From Bacilli bacterium (GTDB lineage: Bacteria; Bacillota_I; Bacilli_A; RF39; UBA660): a stretch of DNA of 63,138 bases. Every line of letters begins with the position of its first letter. Positions within the stretch are counted from its first letter, which is position 1. Position numbers and translations under genes: made by a program. Positions 9,702 through 19,846 of this stretch are shown in pieces. The stretch is taken from contig CAAHEC010000056.1 in the NCBI GenBank assembly GCA_900772415.1, positions 1 through 63,138 of the forward strand. Direction: 5' to 3'. The notes under the pieces were generated by a model. That model saw only the letters and a program-made list of their open reading frames with translations, was not told where the DNA came from and did not search any database.

Positions 9702-10082
9702 ATGTTTAATCAATTTCCATATTATATGACAAACCCTTCCTATTTAGCCGTGCCAAATACTATTGCATCTTCATCTACTGGTGCGTTAAAAGGAGCAACA
9801 GGGATACTTGGAAAATTAAATATTTCTTCAATACTTTCTAATGCCCAAAAAACACTTAATGTAGTAAATCAAGCAATCCCACTATATTATCAAGTAAAAC
9901 CCATGTTCAATAATTTAAAGACAATAGGAAAAATAGGAAAAGAATTTAGAAACATTAGTAATAGTAAAAATAATAATACCGTTAATGAAAATTATAGCCT
10001 AAATAAAACGAAAGAAAATGAGGAAAACGAAAAAAACGATTTAAAAAGTAAAAATGATCTTGCTCCAACATTTTTCATATAA
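9702..10082 (+). CDS. YqfQ/VrrA-like protein
   Basis: 126 residues. Central segment LNISSILSNAQKTLNVV followed by a Y-x-V-K-P-M-x-N-N-L stretch matches the pattern of the YqfQ-like family (linker, amphipathic helix ending near a PMxxNL motif); the C-terminal 40 residues are polar and repetitive (Asn, Lys, Glu). Family function is poorly known; in Bacillus it lies in the sigA-trmK-ispH-yqfQ neighbourhood, and here it is convergent with trmK, which supports the call. AGAGGTGA precedes the ATG. No signal peptide or membrane helix is evident. Confidence 0.65.
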   Translation: MFNQFPYYMTNPSYLAVPNTIASSSTGALKGATGILGKLNISSILSNAQKTLNVVNQAIPLYYQVKPMFNNLKTIGKIGKEFRNISNSKNNNTVNENYSLNKTKENEENEKNDLKSKNDLAPTFFI

Positions 10083-10121
10083 AAAAGAAATTAAATGTTA
10101 TAAACCTTTAATTTCTTTTTT
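10081..10121. terminator. Bidirectional terminator between yqfQ-like gene and trmK
   Basis: A 15-base-pair stem, AAAAAAGAAATTAAA and its complement, around an 11-base loop, with A and T runs on each side. It begins at the stop of the plus-strand gene and covers the 3' end of trmK. Confidence 0.85.
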
Positions 10122-10781
10122 TAATTTTCTTATCTTTAATCTTATTTTTAATTTTTTAAACACTTTCTTAGATGGAAGATTATCTAAAATTAATTTATTT
10201 TTATGAATATCCTTAGAAACTAATTCTCTAAACAATGTATTTTTATTTTTTAAAAGTATTGGTCCGAAGTATAATTGTTTATTATTATATTTTTTTTGTC
10301 CTTTATTAAATTTTATAATGACGTATATAATATTATTTTCTTTTACTAATACTTCATCTTCTATAATATAACCTAATTTTACTATTTCTTTTCTAAGTTC
10401 AAAATATCCGGTGTTGGACTGTATTATAAGTTCCCTTATATTATGTAGTTTTTCTTTATTATCTTTTAAAATACTAACTATTTTTTGATTGCCCAAGCCT
10501 GACATTATGATAAGAGATACATTATCCTCTTTTTTTAATGTATCAAGACCGTTTCCTTCTCTTACATCTACATTTAAGCAATCATAATAAGAAACATTTT
10601 TTAAAGCCATCTTAATAGCCCCATGAGTAATATCTGTTGCTATCGCTTTTTTTACTATTTTATTTTTAGTTAAATATATATCAAGTAGAGCATGGTCACA
10701 TCCAACATCAATAATTACATCATGATTTTTTATCAAAGATGATATTTTTAAAAGTCTATTTGATAATTTTAGATTAGTCAC
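10098..10781 (-). CDS. trmK: tRNA (adenine-N1)-methyltransferase TrmK
   Basis: SAM-dependent enzyme that makes m1A22 in the D-arm of bacterial tRNAs. 227 residues with the family start SNRLLKISSLI, then SAM motif I IIDVGCDHALLDIYL at about residues 24-38, ATDI, and IIMSGLG in place of the catalytic NPP(Y) of other Rossmann methyltransferases, typical of TrmK. It starts at a GTG that overlaps the sigA stop by 8 bases, so translation is probably coupled; sigA-trmK is the Bacillus order. Confidence 0.93.
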   Translation of the reverse strand: MTNLKLSNRLLKISSLIKNHDVIIDVGCDHALLDIYLTKNKIVKKAIATDITHGAIKMALKNVSYYDCLNVDVREGNGLDTLKKEDNVSLIIMSGLGNQKIVSILKDNKEKLHNIRELIIQSNTGYFELRKEIVKLGYIIEDEVLVKENNIIYVIIKFNKGQKKYNNKQLYFGPILLKNKNTLFRELVSKDIHKNKLILDNLPSKKVFKKLKIRLKIRKLKKEIKGL

Positions 10782-11862
10782 TTAAATAATCCTTTAATTT
10801 TCTAGATCTAGAAGGATGTCTTAATTTTCTTAAAGCTTTAGCTTCAATTTGTCTTATTCTTTCTCTTGTAACTCCAAACATGTTACCTACTTCCTCTAGC
10901 GTATGACAAGTTCCACCTTTAAGACCAAATCGTAATTTTAAAACTTCTTCTTCACGAGGAGTAAGAGTACATAATACTTCTTCTATTTCATCTTTTAGCA
11001 CTTCGTTTATTGCATATTCTTCCGGTGACATAGAACTTTCATCTTTAAGGAAATCACCTAAATGAGAATCATCTTCCTCACCGATTGGAGTTTCAAGTGA
11101 TAAAGGATCTTGAGATATCTTAAATATTTCTCTTACCTTCTCCTCAGTAGTCCCCATCTTTTTGGCCAATTCTTCTTCTGTTGGTTCTCTATTAAGCTCA
11201 AGTGTCATTTGTCTTTGTATTCTCTTCAATTTATTTATAGTCTCTACCATATGAACAGGGACACGAATAGTTTTTGCTTGATCCGCTATAGCACGAGTTA
11301 TAGCTTGTCTTATCCACCATGTTGCGTATGTTGAAAATTTATAACCCTTTGAAGCATCAAATTTATCTACCGCCTTCATAAGGCCTATATTTCCTTCTTG
11401 AATTAAATCTAGAAATGATAAATTTCTTCCAACATATCTTTTAGCTATTGATACAACTAATCTTAAATTTGATTCAGCAAGTATTCTTTTAGCTTCTTCA
11501 TCACCTTCTTCTACTCTTTTAGAAAGCGCAAGCTCCTCATCAGAACTAAGCAAGCTTATCTTACCTATTTCCTTTAAATACATTCTAACAGGATCATTTA
11601 TACTTGCATTTTTAGGCAAAGCAACGTCTTCTAAAGATAACGCATCACCCTCATCCGTTGTATCATCAGCATCATCAAAATCTTCAGATATTATTTCAAT
11701 ATTATTTTCATGAAAAGCGTTATATAATTCATCTAATGAATCACTATCTAACTCTAGCCCTTTAAGACTTTCTGCAAGTTCTTCATAAGTTAATACTCCT
11801 TTTTTCTTACCAGCTGCAATTAATTCTTTTTTTCTTTGTTCAAATGTTTTTATCTCTTTCAT
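10774..11862 (-). CDS. sigA: Primary RNA polymerase sigma factor (sigma-70/SigA)
   Basis: Housekeeping sigma factor. About 362 residues, the size of Bacillus SigA. Short acidic region 1.1 (many Asp around residues 55-75), region 1.2 DPVRMYLKEIG, region 2 with SFLDLIQEGNIGLMKAVDKF and FSTYATWWIRQAI, region 3, and region 4 ending in TRERIRQIEAKALRKLRHP, the -35 recognition helix. The ATG at 11862 is chosen because AAGGGAG lies 8 bases upstream; it begins 2 bases after the dnaG stop. dnaG-sigA-trmK is transcribed as one unit. Confidence 0.98.
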   Translation of the reverse strand: MKEIKTFEQRKKELIAAGKKKGVLTYEELAESLKGLELDSDSLDELYNAFHENNIEIISEDFDDADDTTDEGDALSLEDVALPKNASINDPVRMYLKEIGKISLLSSDEELALSKRVEEGDEEAKRILAESNLRLVVSIAKRYVGRNLSFLDLIQEGNIGLMKAVDKFDASKGYKFSTYATWWIRQAITRAIADQAKTIRVPVHMVETINKLKRIQRQMTLELNREPTEEELAKKMGTTEEKVREIFKISQDPLSLETPIGEEDDSHLGDFLKDESSMSPEEYAINEVLKDEIEEVLCTLTPREEEVLKLRFGLKGGTCHTLEEVGNMFGVTRERIRQIEAKALRKLRHPSRSRKLKDYLSD

Positions 11863-11864
11863 AT

Positions 11865-13604
11865 TTAACACTCCCTTTTCTTCAACATTGCAAGTTTTTC
11901 TAATAAAATTATTTTTTTTGCAACATCTTGTTCAACACTTATTTTCTCTTTAATATTTTTTATTTCACTTTTTATTATTCCTTCGTCTATTGTTTTTATA
12001 TACTCTTTTATAACATTAACATCAACTTTATCTGGTAATTTAATAGAATCTATCTTTAAAACCTCGTTAATCAAGGCTTCATCATCTTCTAAAAACACGG
12101 TAAAATCAGTTACGTTAATATAACGATTTTTTTCATAAAATTCAAGTATCTTTACCGCTAATAAATTAAGATTTTTAGAAGATAAGTAAGAAACATTATT
12201 CTGATATACCAAAATAGCATTAGGATCTCTTAGCATATAATGTATAAGATAGTTTTCTGCTAATTCATATTTATTCATTTTAAGTTTCCTAGGCTTATAT
12301 ACAATTTCCTTTTTTTTAGATAGTGAGTTTCCAATAATCATTTTTATTGTATCAACATCAACATTAGTTTCTTTGGATAATCTTTTAATAGTTAATTCAT
12401 ACACTATTTTATCATCTATTTTACTTATTTCTTTAGCTGCATCTTTTATATAATTTGATATTTCATTATAGTCTTTGAAATCTATTTTACTTTTTTTTAT
12501 GTTAAGTACAAAGTCAAGTTTAGAAATAGGATTATTAAGATGCATCAAAAACGCATCTTTGCCTTTTTTTATAATATAATCATCAGGATCTAAATCATCT
12601 TCCAATCTTATTATTTTAGGATCAATATTTACCTTACTAAATTCATCTACAGCACTTATAGTTGCTTTTTCCCCTGCCTTATCACCATCAAATAATAAAA
12701 CAACGTTTTTTGACAATTTCATAATAAGTGATACATGGTCTTTCGTTATTGCAGTTCCCATAGTTGCTACAACGTTTTTAATTCCTATAGTATAAAGCCT
12801 TATAACATCCATGAACCCTTCAACTATTATTATTTGTTTTCGTTCCTTAGCTTCTTTCGAAGCATTTTTATAATTATATAGTGTTTTTCCCTTTTTAAAT
12901 ATAACAGATTCTTTAGAATTTATATATTTACTATCTTTTTCTCCATTATATATTCTTCCGGAAAAACCAACTACATTACCTAAAGAATCTTTAAGTGGAA
13001 ACATAATTCTGTTTCTAAAAATATCATATAAAAATTTATCCTTAACCCCACATAAACCTAGTTCTTCTAGATTATGTAAGTCATAACCTTTAGAACTTAA
13101 AAGTTTACTTACTAAATTATCATTTAGTGATAGTCCTATTTCAAATTCTTTAATAACATCTTTTTTAATGTTTCGTTTTTCTAAATACTCTAATGCTTTA
13201 GTACCATATACAGAATTCAAGTTATTTTGATAATATTTGCTTACAATGTTAAATATTTTATAATACGAATCATATTTATTACTTTTAACAATTTCTTTTT
13301 TATCTTGCTTTATATCAAGATTAATGCCCACTAAATTAGCAACCTTAATAACAGCAGAAGTAAAGCTTATATTTTCATAGTTCATAACAAAGTTAAATAC
13401 ATTACCGGAAGCACCACATACAAAACACGTATATATTTGTTTTTCTGGTGATATGGAAAGACTTGGATTATGATCATCGTGAAAAGGACATATCGCAAAA
13501 TAATTTTTCCCTTTCTTTTCTACAGTAAGGTAATTTTGAATAACATCAACAATATTTACTTTTCTTTGAATATTAAGTATTTCATCATAAGGTATTTTAT
13601 TCAT
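11865..13604 (-). CDS. dnaG: DNA primase DnaG
   Basis: Makes RNA primers for replication. 579 residues. The N-terminal CHC2 zinc ribbon has C39, H42, C60 and C63; the TOPRIM core has IIVEGFMDVIRL near residue 260 and VVLLFDGDKAG near 305, plus a DPDDY motif. The C-terminal DnaB-interacting part is divergent. AGGAGG precedes the ATG at 13604. It leads the dnaG-sigA-trmK operon, which keeps initiation of replication and the main sigma factor under one transcript as in other Bacillota. Confidence 0.98.
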   Translation of the reverse strand: MNKIPYDEILNIQRKVNIVDVIQNYLTVEKKGKNYFAICPFHDDHNPSLSISPEKQIYTCFVCGASGNVFNFVMNYENISFTSAVIKVANLVGINLDIKQDKKEIVKSNKYDSYYKIFNIVSKYYQNNLNSVYGTKALEYLEKRNIKKDVIKEFEIGLSLNDNLVSKLLSSKGYDLHNLEELGLCGVKDKFLYDIFRNRIMFPLKDSLGNVVGFSGRIYNGEKDSKYINSKESVIFKKGKTLYNYKNASKEAKERKQIIIVEGFMDVIRLYTIGIKNVVATMGTAITKDHVSLIMKLSKNVVLLFDGDKAGEKATISAVDEFSKVNIDPKIIRLEDDLDPDDYIIKKGKDAFLMHLNNPISKLDFVLNIKKSKIDFKDYNEISNYIKDAAKEISKIDDKIVYELTIKRLSKETNVDVDTIKMIIGNSLSKKKEIVYKPRKLKMNKYELAENYLIHYMLRDPNAILVYQNNVSYLSSKNLNLLAVKILEFYEKNRYINVTDFTVFLEDDEALINEVLKIDSIKLPDKVDVNVIKEYIKTIDEGIIKSEIKNIKEKISVEQDVAKKIILLEKLAMLKKREC

Positions 13605-13673
13605 AAAACATACCTCCTAATATAATTATTCGTCAAAAATGATAAAAACCCTCGGAATTTTACTAAAAAAATG

Positions 13674-13699
13674 AAAAAATAGCAAAAAATGCTATTTTT
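13674..13699 (-). terminator. Rho-independent terminator of proS
   Basis: Stem AAAAATAGCA/TGCTATTTTT with a 5-6 base loop on the minus strand, followed by U residues. It begins at the proS stop codon. Confidence 0.85.
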
Positions 13700-15395
13700 A
13701 ATCTTCATCTATTATATCTTCGATCTTAGATAGTGCATCATATAATGAAGTTTCTTCAAATTCTTCTTTTCTTCTTTGCTTTATTTCAACTATTTGATCT
13801 AAAATTTTATTTCCTATGGTAAGCCTAATTGGTATACCTATTAAATCCATATCGTTAAACTTTACTCCAACTCTTTCATCTCTATCATCTAAAATAGTTG
13901 AAATGCCATTATTCTTAAGCTCATTATATAAATAGTTAGCAGCATCCATTTGAGCACTATCTTCGGTATTAACTACTACTATAGCTACCTTAAATGGTGC
14001 TATTTCAAGTGGCCAAATTATTCCGTTTGAATCATTATTTTGTTCAACAACAGCTGCCATACATCTACCAAGTCCAATACCATAACATCCCATCCAAACA
14101 GGAACATTATCATTTTCCTTATTTAAATACATTAATCCTAAATTTTCGGAATATTTAGTTCCAAGTTTAAATGTATTTCCAACTTCTATACCACTTTTAA
14201 ATTCAAGTTTTTTACCACATTTTGGACAGCAATCATCTTTAGTTATACATCTTATATCTGAAATCATAAGATAATTAAAATCTTCTAAATTAACGTTTTT
14301 ATAGTGATAATCCGTTTTATTAGCCCCTACTATAAAGTTTCTCATGACGGAAACTTCACGGTCCATTATAATTGGAATGTCAAGTCCAACTGGACCTGCA
14401 AAACCTAACTTAGCTTTTGTAATAAGTTCAACTTCATCTGCACTAGCTAACATAACACAATTTGCATTTAAAAGTTTTTTTAACTTAGATTCATTTACTT
14501 CCATATCTCCTTTAACCAAAACAGCATAAAATTCTCCATCTATTTTATATATCAATGTCTTAACAAATTTATCTTTATCACAATTCAAATATTTAGAAAT
14601 TTCTTCTATAGTTCCTACAGAAGGAGTTTTAATGAGTTCTCTTATTTTTATATCATCTTCACTTTTTTTAGTAAGTAAAGTACATTTTGCTATATCACTA
14701 TTAGCGGCATATCCACAACTATCGCAAATAACTAATTTATCTTCTCCAATATCAGTAATTGCCTGAAATTCTTCTGATAATAAACCTCCCATAGCTCCAG
14801 TATCTGATTTTACTATTTTATAATTAATTCCTAATCTTGTAAAAATTTTCTTATATGCATTATACATACTATTATAGGAATCATTAAGACCTTTTTCATC
14901 CTTGTCAAATGAATACGCATCTTTCATCAAGAATTCCCTTACTCTAATAAGTCCATATCTGCATCTAGGTTCATCTCTAAATTTATCCTGAATTTGATAA
15001 ATGCTAAATGGTAAATCTTTATAAGACTTAATTTTAGAAGATGCCGCAATTGTAAATAATTCTTCATGTGTAGGTGCCAAAACATAAGATTTATCAAATC
15101 TATCTTTTAAAGAAAACATGTCACTACCAAATGCATCACGTCTTTTTGATTCTATGTATACTTCCTCAGGTATTAAAGCTGGCATTAAAAGTTCTCCTGC
15201 GTTAATATTTTCCATTTCTTCCCTTATTATCTTTTCAATGTTTTTCACAACCTTATATCCAAGAGGTAAATACATATAAACTCCAGATGAACTTTTCTTT
15301 ATCATACCACTTCTTGTTAAAAGATTTCCACTTAAAGATTCTTCGTCTTTAGAGTTTTCTCTTAATGTATAAAAATAAGCACTTTTAAGTTTCAT
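13698..15395 (-). CDS. proS: Prolyl-tRNA synthetase (bacterial type with editing domain)
   Basis: Charges tRNA-Pro. 565 residues. Class II motifs: motif 1 region with YLPLGYKVVKNI, motif 2 FRDEPRCRYGLIRVREFLMKD near residue 140, motif 3 MGCYGIGLGR near 440. An INS/YbaK-type editing insertion lies between motifs 2 and 3 (residues about 230-390), which marks the bacterial-type enzyme. ATG at 15395, since AAAGGAT is upstream and the GTG nine bases earlier abuts that site. Flanked by its own promoter and terminator, so probably a single-gene unit. Confidence 0.97.
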   Translation of the reverse strand: MKLKSAYFYTLRENSKDEESLSGNLLTRSGMIKKSSSGVYMYLPLGYKVVKNIEKIIREEMENINAGELLMPALIPEEVYIESKRRDAFGSDMFSLKDRFDKSYVLAPTHEELFTIAASSKIKSYKDLPFSIYQIQDKFRDEPRCRYGLIRVREFLMKDAYSFDKDEKGLNDSYNSMYNAYKKIFTRLGINYKIVKSDTGAMGGLLSEEFQAITDIGEDKLVICDSCGYAANSDIAKCTLLTKKSEDDIKIRELIKTPSVGTIEEISKYLNCDKDKFVKTLIYKIDGEFYAVLVKGDMEVNESKLKKLLNANCVMLASADEVELITKAKLGFAGPVGLDIPIIMDREVSVMRNFIVGANKTDYHYKNVNLEDFNYLMISDIRCITKDDCCPKCGKKLEFKSGIEVGNTFKLGTKYSENLGLMYLNKENDNVPVWMGCYGIGLGRCMAAVVEQNNDSNGIIWPLEIAPFKVAIVVVNTEDSAQMDAANYLYNELKNNGISTILDDRDERVGVKFNDMDLIGIPIRLTIGNKILDQIVEIKQRRKEEFEETSLYDALSKIEDIIDED

Positions 15396-15423
15396 AATAA
15401 ACACTATCCTTTTCCTAAATAAA

Positions 15424-15452
15424 AGTATATATTAAATTATTATATTAATCAA
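15424..15452 (-). promoter_or_regulatory. Sigma-A-type promoter of proS
   Basis: Minus strand: TTGATT, 17-base spacer, TATACT, ending about 30 bases before the proS ATG. It matches the -35/-10 consensus with good spacing. Confidence 0.6.
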
Positions 15453-15453
15453 G

Positions 15454-15492
15454 AAAAAGAGTAAAACTAAAATTATTAGTTTTGCTCTTTTT
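15454..15492 (-). terminator. Terminator of the giant surface protein gene
   Basis: Long stem AAAGAGCAAAACTAA paired with its near complement around an A/T loop, then five U, covering the 3' end of the gene that stops at 15476. Confidence 0.85.
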
Positions 15493-18400
15493 GTTTTATA
15501 AAATTAAATATTACCAATAAAATAGCTATCATTGATCCTACTAATATATACACATATGTAAATATATTATCATAAGTTTTTGGATTTATTAGCTTATTTA
15601 TAGAATCATTTATAACATCATTAATATCTTTGCGTTTAACGTATAAATTGATTTCTTTATAGCCAGTATTACCATATTTGTCACTTACAACATATCTTAC
15701 TTTATATGTACCCTCTTTTTTTAATAAATCATCTTCAATTATTGCATCTGTTTGATAAGAAGCATTACCATTTATTCCGAAATCAAGTACTATTTTATTA
15801 TTCTTATAATCATATGCTTCCTTTATATATTTTTGAAATTCAAAGGTATCATTAACAAATAACGATATATCCTCAGCTTCTATAACTGGTTTTGTATCTT
15901 CCTTTACAGTAACATAAAAATTCTTAGTTAATTTTTTTCCATACTTATCACTAATTGTTACATCAATTAAGGCCTTGTTAATTTCTTTTAAACCTTTTAA
16001 AACAGTTTTAGAATCATTATTATCTTCAATTTCTACATAATCTGTATAATTTTCATTAACCTTCCAAGAATATGCTTTAGCATCATCTTTTATGATATCA
16101 AAATAATTAGGTGATATATTATTTATTGATACCAAAATAGATTCATCTTTCGCAACAATCTCTTCCTTAATTATATCAAAGTCTAAATCGTACTTTAATA
16201 AAGGCACATCTAAATTATTTATAGGTATTTCATTAACTTCTATATTTTTTATCCAGCCTTCTTTATTAATTACATTATTTTCTAAAATATTATAACCTTC
16301 ATTTACCGTAAATTTTAACGCATAGATCCCCTTATTTAAATATTTAGAATCATTTATATAATAATATCCTGTGTCCTTATCTACCATAATATTATTGATT
16401 GAAACTAATTCATATGAATTATCACTGTTAAGTTTATATAATTCTATTTTTGATACTGAACTTATTTTATCTATTCCTTCATCATATATACCATTTAAAT
16501 TATTATCAATAAATATTCTTCCAGATAATTCAGGAAATAATAATTTTGTTGCCACCATATTGCCCTTAAATTCACCTGATATACTTGTTGTATTTAAAAT
16601 TGATATAGGGTTCCATATGTTTAAACTTCCAAGTTTTTTTATACTTGAGATTCTTGACTCTGAAGAACTTAAAACTATATTTAATTCCTCAGAATCACCT
16701 TCCACTAATTTTTTAGTAGATATAATCTTAATCATGACGACATTTTTTAAATCATCTTCATCTATATTACTCACATAAGTTAAATCACTATATGATACAG
16801 TATTTGATCTAGTATTATTAATAGCATACAATATTTTATATCCACTAGGTAACGTAGGTTTTTTAACTAATTTCATATCCCACGTAAATGGCTTACTTTG
16901 AAATTTAGGCCCAAAATCATAACCAGTCTTAGGTATAGGAAGGTATAAAACATAATCATTTATCTGCCCATCCGTATTATTTTTAATACTTACATGATAA
17001 TTAAACTCATCTTTAGAATAAAGGTTTAAAATTGTATCTTTATTTTCAGGATCATAAGGAAGTGATATTTCATTATTTTTTATTATGCTTGTAGAAATTA
17101 TAACACTTTTAGTCTTTAATATAGAAATAGACTGATTTGACGTATTATATATCTTATCATCCGTTTTACCATTTAAATTCATATCAAATTTATCAGTTAT
17201 AGTATTAATAGGACTTTCTTTATAATTATCGCTTCCCCATGATAACAATTCATTTATGCTAATAGACGAAATATCACAGTCGTTATTTACTTTATATTTT
17301 ACTTCTAAATTTAAGCTTTTTATATCTAAATTATTAGTAAAATAGCCCCCGACTTTATAATTAGTATTAATCACATAAATTGTATCGCCATTAGACTTTG
17401 TTTTCTTTTCAATGTTTTTACTTTGAATATCAATTGGCTCATTCTTTTCGTTTTTTAAATTAATACTTGATAAATTAATAGTTAATCCCTTTGGTTGTCT
17501 TAAGTATATTTTTGTATTATCTATATATAGTCTTGTTCCATATAGGTAATAAGTAAATGCATTTAATATACCAGATACAGTAAAACTATCTCCACTTGAA
17601 ACCGTTTTCTTATCTATTTTAAAATTTGTATCTCCTGACACTGGTGCCGCTATATTATCATTTGTATAAATAACTTTTCCCGTTAGATGATTCCATGTTT
17701 TACACTTATCTTCATCCGTGTTTTCATAACAACTCGCGTAATCCTCATTCTTACTATATGAATAAAACTCTACCAAAGCCTTTTTTGCGCCACTTTTTAA
17801 ATTACCATAAACGGTTGCGTTATCATTTCTTTTTGGTGCAGCTACAGAAGATTGATATCCACTTTCAAAATTACTTATAGTTGCTTTTACCTGAGTAAAA
17901 TATTCATCGCTTTCTAAACCAACATTATTTTTTGAAATAGAAAACAATTGTGTATTATTATCAATTTTTTCATATTTTATCCAATTGTTATTCTTATTTG
18001 TTTTATAATATACATCGTATATTGTGCTATTAAGAGGTTTTGGAAAAGTTGCTTTTACTGCTTCATAATTAGAATCTATCTTATATTCCAATACAGTATC
18101 TTCTATATCTATTGGATCCTCATTTCTTAGTCTAAAAATAGGGCCATAAACAAACGTTTCATCATCTTTATCTTCATAAGCATCATAAGCATCAATTTTT
18201 AATTTTGATGATACTAAACTTGGATCTACTATCTCAACATTAAATTTTTTATCTACTATATCTTCCTTCTTTGTTCCGTCATAAAGTTCATAGTATACAC
18301 TAGATTTTTCCTTAGCTTCATAAATTTTATACTCATTTACATTATTAACCTTATATTTAATTCCTATTCCATATAAGATAGGTTTATATGAATTATAAGT

Positions 18401-19348
18401 TATAGTAACTAAATTTAAAGTTTCATCATAACTTATATCATCAGGTGTATAAGAATTAACTATACAATTAGGATCATTAACATCAAATGTAGTTTCACTT
18501 GGAAGATATATTTTATATGTTTTACTTTTAAAATAAGGTATATATTGTAATTTGGTGTTGTTAGAGAATTTATAAACTGCCGAATTATCTATCGAATAAG
18601 TTAAGCCATAATAATTCTTTGAAGCAGAAGGAAGAACCTTACTTGTATAGCCCTTTATAGATGATAAAGAAGTTGAATAAGTCAATTTTCCGTTACCATC
18701 GTAAAAAACATTTTTAGATATTTCTCCAACTTTTTCATTATCTTTATAGGCATTTACTTTTATTGCCGCATCTTTATATTTGTTTTCATAAAACTTAAGT
18801 TGATCTAATTTTATATTTATAGAAATTTCTATTTTTGAGACATTACTATTTATATAATAAACAAGCTTACCATACGCACTTTTTTTAATATCAAACGAAG
18901 AATAAGGCTGATTTTCTACAGTAGGTTTTTCAACTTCTTTTATAGCTGTATATAAATTATCATTTTCTGTTATTTTAGTTTCTATATCATTATATGTAAG
19001 AGAAAGTGTAGGATAAGAACGATACGTTAATCCTTCATCTATATCAAATTCTATTTTTTTATTGTCACTTTCGGTGTCATTAAAATCTGCTACTACTTTA
19101 ATCGTTTTAGTATCCTCAAAACCAAAATCTATGTATGTTTTATCATCGTTTATAGAATCTTTAACATCATTCATTTCAAATTGTAAAACTCCGTTATTAT
19201 CTTTTAAATTATATATTTCTCCTTTTAATTTAAGGATGTTATTGTGTATTAAAAAATAAATAAAAAATAAAAATACTAAAATACAACTAAAAGCCATTAA
19301 AATAGCTTTTAAAATTTTATTAGTATTTAAAAACTCCTTTAATTTCAT
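15476..19348 (-). CDS. Giant cell-surface protein with SdrD B-like motif, membrane-anchored
   Basis: About 1290 residues. An N-terminal hydrophobic helix (residues 12-32) acts as signal or anchor; the chain is then an extended extracellular region rich in Asp, Asn, Ser and Thr with beta-type composition. Near residue 945 it has GRIFIDNNLNGIYDEG, the calcium-binding pattern of SdrD B-type (Cna-like) domains, and near 1060-1230 Ig-like or cadherin-like stretches (ISDKYGK, VSDKYGNTG). It ends with a membrane helix (about 1265-1285) and KQKEQN, with no LPXTG motif, so it is probably membrane-held rather than sortase-linked. Likely adhesin or envelope protein; ligand unknown. ATG at 19348 follows AGAAGGA. 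Confidence 0.8.
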   Translation of the reverse strand: MKLKEFLNTNKILKAILMAFSCILVFLFFIYFLIHNNILKLKGEIYNLKDNNGVLQFEMNDVKDSINDDKTYIDFGFEDTKTIKVVADFNDTESDNKKIEFDIDEGLTYRSYPTLSLTYNDIETKITENDNLYTAIKEVEKPTVENQPYSSFDIKKSAYGKLVYYINSNVSKIEISINIKLDQLKFYENKYKDAAIKVNAYKDNEKVGEISKNVFYDGNGKLTYSTSLSSIKGYTSKVLPSASKNYYGLTYSIDNSAVYKFSNNTKLQYIPYFKSKTYKIYLPSETTFDVNDPNCIVNSYTPDDISYDETLNLVTITYNSYKPILYGIGIKYKVNNVNEYKIYEAKEKSSVYYELYDGTKKEDIVDKKFNVEIVDPSLVSSKLKIDAYDAYEDKDDETFVYGPIFRLRNEDPIDIEDTVLEYKIDSNYEAVKATFPKPLNSTIYDVYYKTNKNNNWIKYEKIDNNTQLFSISKNNVGLESDEYFTQVKATISNFESGYQSSVAAPKRNDNATVYGNLKSGAKKALVEFYSYSKNEDYASCYENTDEDKCKTWNHLTGKVIYTNDNIAAPVSGDTNFKIDKKTVSSGDSFTVSGILNAFTYYLYGTRLYIDNTKIYLRQPKGLTINLSSINLKNEKNEPIDIQSKNIEKKTKSNGDTIYVINTNYKVGGYFTNNLDIKSLNLEVKYKVNNDCDISSISINELLSWGSDNYKESPINTITDKFDMNLNGKTDDKIYNTSNQSISILKTKSVIISTSIIKNNEISLPYDPENKDTILNLYSKDEFNYHVSIKNNTDGQINDYVLYLPIPKTGYDFGPKFQSKPFTWDMKLVKKPTLPSGYKILYAINNTRSNTVSYSDLTYVSNIDEDDLKNVVMIKIISTKKLVEGDSEELNIVLSSSESRISSIKKLGSLNIWNPISILNTTSISGEFKGNMVATKLLFPELSGRIFIDNNLNGIYDEGIDKISSVSKIELYKLNSDNSYELVSINNIMVDKDTGYYYINDSKYLNKGIYALKFTVNEGYNILENNVINKEGWIKNIEVNEIPINNLDVPLLKYDLDFDIIKEEIVAKDESILVSINNISPNYFDIIKDDAKAYSWKVNENYTDYVEIEDNNDSKTVLKGLKEINKALIDVTISDKYGKKLTKNFYVTVKEDTKPVIEAEDISLFVNDTFEFQKYIKEAYDYKNNKIVLDFGINGNASYQTDAIIEDDLLKKEGTYKVRYVVSDKYGNTGYKEINLYVKRKDINDVINDSINKLINPKTYDNIFTYVYILVGSMIAILLVIFNFIKQKEQN

Positions 19349-19418
19349 ATCCACACATCCTTCTTATTATGTTAATAATTATATCATATATTATAAAAAA
19401 TAAACAGAATAAATACAC

Positions 19419-19450
19419 AAAAAAAAGACTTTTATTTAAGTCCTTTTTTT
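19419..19450 (-). terminator. Terminator after the 131-aa gene downstream of valS
   Basis: Minus-strand stem AAAAAGGACTT/AAGTCTTTTT with a 5-base loop followed by eight U. It ends the valS transcription unit and isolates the surface-protein gene. Confidence 0.85.
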
Positions 19451-19824
19451 GTATAAGCATTACCAATACTTTTTTCGTCTTCTTTATAAACATCTTCTTT
19501 AAACTTTCTAAGTTTTTCAGTATTTATAAATACTCTTAAAGTTTTTTCATCAAACTTTATTATTCCAATGGATATAAATAATTGAACTGCATCAAAATAT
19601 CTTTTTATTTCATTATATTTTTCATTATTAGTATCTGAAACTTTGAATTTAGAACCATAAATACATTCAATTAAAAACTCATTATCATCCAAATCACATG
19701 CAACAATAATATCATCAATATCTTCATTTTCATATTTTGATAAAAACTTATCATAAAATTCTCTTTCAGATATTTCATTTTCTAATCTTCTATTAGCTAA
19801 ACTTTCCATACAATATAATCCCAT
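19432..19824 (-). CDS. Hypothetical acidic protein cotranscribed with valS
   Basis: 131 residues, rich in Asp, Glu, Lys and Tyr, no signal peptide or membrane helix; predicted cytoplasmic. The ATG at 19824 has AGGAGG 8 bases upstream. It starts 23 bases after the valS stop and precedes the unit's terminator, so it is controlled by the same T-box leader. I do not recognise the family; a link to valine charging is not implied by the sequence itself. Confidence 0.75.
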   Translation of the reverse strand: MGLYCMESLANRRLENEISEREFYDKFLSKYENEDIDDIIVACDLDDNEFLIECIYGSKFKVSDTNNEKYNEIKRYFDAVQLFISIGIIKFDEKTLRVFINTEKLRKFKEDVYKEDEKSIGNAYTKKGLK

Positions 19825-19846
19825 AACCAAAACCTCCTAATTTTTG

